Below are positions 5,811-6,382 of a stretch of 6,382 nt of DNA, piece after piece. Origin of the DNA: Anaerolineales bacterium. Lineage in GTDB: Bacteria > Chloroflexota > Anaerolineae > Anaerolineales > Villigracilaceae. Each line of letters opens with the position of its first letter. The first letter of the stretch is position 1. The stretch covers positions 1 through 6,382 of the forward strand of contig JAQTWR010000161.1 in the NCBI GenBank assembly GCA_028689195.1, in the 5' to 3' direction. The position numbers and the translations under genes are program-made. Under the pieces are notes generated by a model. That model was not told where the DNA came from and made no database searches. It saw only the letters and a program-made list of their open reading frames with translations.

Positions 5811-6382
5811 CTACCCGTTCTTCTTCTGGAATTCCTTCATAAAATCAACCAGAGCCTGCGTTCCTTCGAGCGTCACGGCGTTGTAAATAGAAGCGCGCAT
5901 ACCGCCAACGGAGCGATGTCCCTTGAGACCGATTAGGTTGTTCTTCTTCGCTTCCTTCGCAAAGGTATCTTCTAATTCTTCGCTCGGCAGACGGAAGGGG
6001 ACATTCATCAATGAACGCGCGCTCGGCGCTGCATGTCCGCGATAGAAGCCGCCGCTGTTATCAATTGTGTCGTAGACCATCTTCGCTTTTTCGCGGTTGA
6101 CCTTTTCAATGGCGGCAAGCCCGCCGACTTTCTTCGCCCATTGGAAAACCAAGCCAACCATATAAATCGCAAACGAAGGCGGCGTGTTGTGCAGCGATCC
6201 GCTCGCAGCGAGGGTTTTGTAGTCCAACATCACCGGCAGATTTTCGGGGACGCGCTCTAACATATCATCGCGGACGATGGCAACAGTCACGCCGGAAGGT
6301 CCCGCGTTCTTTTGCGCGCCCGCGTAAAGCATTGCATATTTTGAGACGTCAATCGGGCGGCTGATAAAGTTCGAGGATGTGT
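5811..6382 (-). CDS. serC: Phosphoserine aminotransferase, C-terminal half (5' end outside window)
   Basis: SerC is a PLP enzyme that converts 3-phosphohydroxypyruvate plus glutamate to O-phosphoserine plus 2-oxoglutarate, the second step of serine biosynthesis, in the cytoplasm. The minus frame is open from the window edge (first full codon at 6380) to TAG at 5813-5811, giving 189 residues. It begins TSSNFISRPIDVSKYAMLYA, and the next residues are GAQKNAGPSG, where K24 of the fragment is the PLP-binding lysine (E. coli Lys198). Later landmarks are HNTPPSFAIYM, GHRSVGGMRASIYNA and LEGTQALVDFM at the end. About 165 residues follow the lysine, as in E. coli SerC, so the C-terminus is complete. 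The ATG at 6332 is internal, not the start. It converges on the acyltransferase gene, sharing its terminator. Confidence 0.95.
   Translation of the reverse strand, partial: TSSNFISRPIDVSKYAMLYAGAQKNAGPSGVTVAIVRDDMLERVPENLPVMLDYKTLAASGSLHNTPPSFAIYMVGLVFQWAKKVGGLAAIEKVNREKAKMVYDTIDNSGGFYRGHAAPSARSLMNVPFRLPSEELEDTFAKEAKKNNLIGLKGHRSVGGMRASIYNAVTLEGTQALVDFMKEFQKKNG

Noticed and set aside
6330..6332. ATG at 6332 as the serC start
   Set aside because: The frame continues upstream to the window edge with conserved SerC residues (SSNFISRPID), so this Met is internal and the gene is cut by the window.

Overview
The window most resembles a moderate-GC free-living bacterium of the Chloroflexota, probably class Anaerolineae. 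That is an inference from style: heavy use of Ala GCG and Arg CGC (frequent GCGCGC strings), short intergenic gaps, a Thr/Pro-rich linker behind a lipobox, and a family of long N-terminally hydrophilic membrane proteins I associate with that group. No rRNA or tRNA is present to confirm it. No CRISPR array, RNA gene or autonomous insertion sequence is visible.

Layout. (1) Positions 1-761, minus strand: the N-terminal 253 residues of a four-helix membrane protein that runs off the left edge; the plus-strand open frames here are shadows of it. (2) 762-787: a 26-bp divergent gap with an extended -10 box so close to galK that its transcript may be leaderless. (3) 788-1921, plus: galK, a complete 377-residue galactokinase. 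(4) 1979-3556, plus: a GTG-started lipoprotein joining a 5'-nucleotidase-type metallophosphoesterase domain to a C-terminal NPCBM-like carbohydrate-binding domain, followed by a hairpin terminator. (5) 3667-5583, plus: a 638-residue OafA-type membrane O-acyltransferase with a C-terminal SGNH domain. (6) 5584-5810: a convergent intergenic region with a two-way terminator and a 150-bp nested palindromic element flanked by 7-bp direct repeats, probably a MITE-like non-autonomous element. (7) 5811-6382, minus: the C-terminal half of SerC, phosphoserine aminotransferase, running off the right edge.

How the genes relate. This is not one operon. galK (Leloir pathway) and serC (serine biosynthesis) are housekeeping genes. 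The lipoprotein and the acyltransferase both act outside the cytoplasm and each appears to have its own promoter, so a joint role in surface glycan modification is possible but unproven. The most interesting items are the metallophosphoesterase-NPCBM architecture, the nested palindromic element beside serC, and the uncharacterised membrane protein at the left edge.
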